Below are positions 5,001 to 5,495 of a stretch of DNA of 5,495 nt, piece after piece (within the stretch, counting starts at the first letter, position 1; each line of letters opens with the position of its first letter). The notes under the pieces are model-generated. The model did not search any database, was not told the DNA's origin, and was given only the letters and a program-made list of their open reading frames with translations. This stretch comes from Hyphomicrobiales bacterium (GTDB taxonomy: Bacteria; Pseudomonadota; Alphaproteobacteria; Rhizobiales; Aestuariivirgaceae). The DNA lies in assembly GCA_023266715.1 (NCBI GenBank), contig JAHFPK010000197.1, positions 1 through 5,495 on the forward strand, in the 5' to 3' direction. Made by a program: the position numbers and the translations under genes.

Positions 5001-5495
5001 GTATTCATGTCAGTTCGTATCTTCTTTAAGTGCAATGCTGCCTGCAAATAGTGCCTACAAACGAAACATAAAATGTTGAAGCCTGCTCGGTTGAGTATGC
5101 CAATTAAGGCACAGTTCTTCCAAAGCATCTGGCTCTCCTTGCAAAGGGCCAAAAGTGTAACCTTTGTCTGCGGTATGAAATGTAACCTATGTGTCCGGAA
5201 CGGACCCTGATGTCATTGGCAGGTTTTGGTTGACGAATTTTGATGGAATCCTCAGCGCCAAACATCCATTATCCAATTCCTCGTTTAGAATCCTTACAAG
5301 TGGTACTTAAGACATGGTTGCGATGGCTGGAGATCGGACAACCTACTTCGGCAGGGACCACCAACAGAAGCTGAAGTCGTTGGCTTCAAGGAGATACGTT
5401 ACATCGAATATCCAATAGGCTGTCTTTGTGGCTCACCAGCGAATCTGCTCAATCTCGGTGAAGTTCACCTGGGTTCCATCCGTGTGTTGCACATA
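5001..5495. other. Region without a convincing gene
   Basis: No open frame here has family-like composition or a supported start. The stretch is visibly poorer in GC than the operon region and contains the direct-repeat pair at 5156-5198. At the far right edge, short frames on both strands run out of the window (for example 20 minus-strand codons ending with TGA at 5433-5435), too short to judge. It reads as intergenic or degraded mobile DNA next to the toxin-antitoxin module. Confidence 0.5.
5156..5198 (+). repeat. Two 18-bp near-identical direct repeats, possibly an insertion-sequence end
   Basis: TGTAACCTTTGTCTGCGG (5156-5173) and TGTAACCTATGTGTCCGG (5181-5198) agree at 15 of 18 positions and are offset by 25 bp. 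Paired TGTAACCT-like repeats of this kind resemble end sequences I recall from transposons of the IS481/IS21 type, where they act as transposase-binding sites. No transposase gene is visible in the window, so a mobile-element origin is a guess from the pattern. Confidence 0.45.

Noticed and set aside
4952..5152. Minus-strand open frame of 66 codons, with an internal ATG preceded by AAGGAG
   Set aside because: Its sequence has no recognisable family and runs straight through the antitoxin promoter and operator palindromes to end inside the antitoxin leader, so chance is more likely.
5433..5495. Short frame on the minus strand running off the window and ending with TGA, possibly the end of a gene
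   Set aside because: Only 20 codons are visible, an open frame in the plus direction covers the same bases, and neither shows a motif I can name.

Overview
The window looks like chromosomal DNA of an alphaproteobacterium, most likely of the Hyphomicrobiales (Rhizobiales) group. This rests on the moderately high GC, on an aminotransferase of a subfamily I associate with that class, and on a regulator/operon style common there. All assignments come from reading the sequence and recalling families; no database search was run.

Layout. (1) Positions 1-1000, minus strand: a fold-type I PLP aminotransferase of the histidinol-phosphate aminotransferase-like group, cut by the window edge so that its C-terminus is missing. 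(2) Positions 1082-1741, minus strand: an ArsR-family DNA-binding domain fused to a rhodanese domain, starting at GTG. (3) Positions 1742-1821: a short AT-rich divergent intergenic region with nested inverted repeats over the regulator's putative -10 box, a likely operator. (4) Positions 1822-4363, plus strand: a tight four-gene operon. It encodes a fatty acid hydroxylase/sterol desaturase-family membrane protein, a TVP38/TMEM64 (VTT) membrane protein fused to a C-terminal rhodanese, a small SHOCT-domain membrane protein with a signal peptide, and a DsrE-family small cytosolic protein with a CxxC motif. Two of the three junctions are ATGA overlaps and the third has a 12-nt gap with a good Shine-Dalgarno.

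The regulator and operon together hold three predicted sulfur-handling modules (two rhodaneses and one DsrE) plus three membrane proteins. My reading is a locus sensing or handling reactive sulfur (persulfide/sulfane sulfur) at the inner membrane, controlled by the divergent ArsR-rhodanese. This is inference. The combination is the most interesting thing in the window.

(5) Positions 4388-4947, minus strand, convergent with the operon: a DinJ/RelB-YafQ type II toxin-antitoxin module. The antitoxin is intact. The toxin is broken by a frameshift in its N-terminal helical part, yet every recognisable catalytic residue lies in an intact downstream frame whose ATG overlaps the premature stop (ATGA). 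(6) Positions about 5000-5495: no convincing gene. This stretch is visibly less GC-rich and carries a pair of 18-bp near-identical direct repeats that resemble insertion-sequence end repeats, so the right side of the window looks like an accessory or degraded region.
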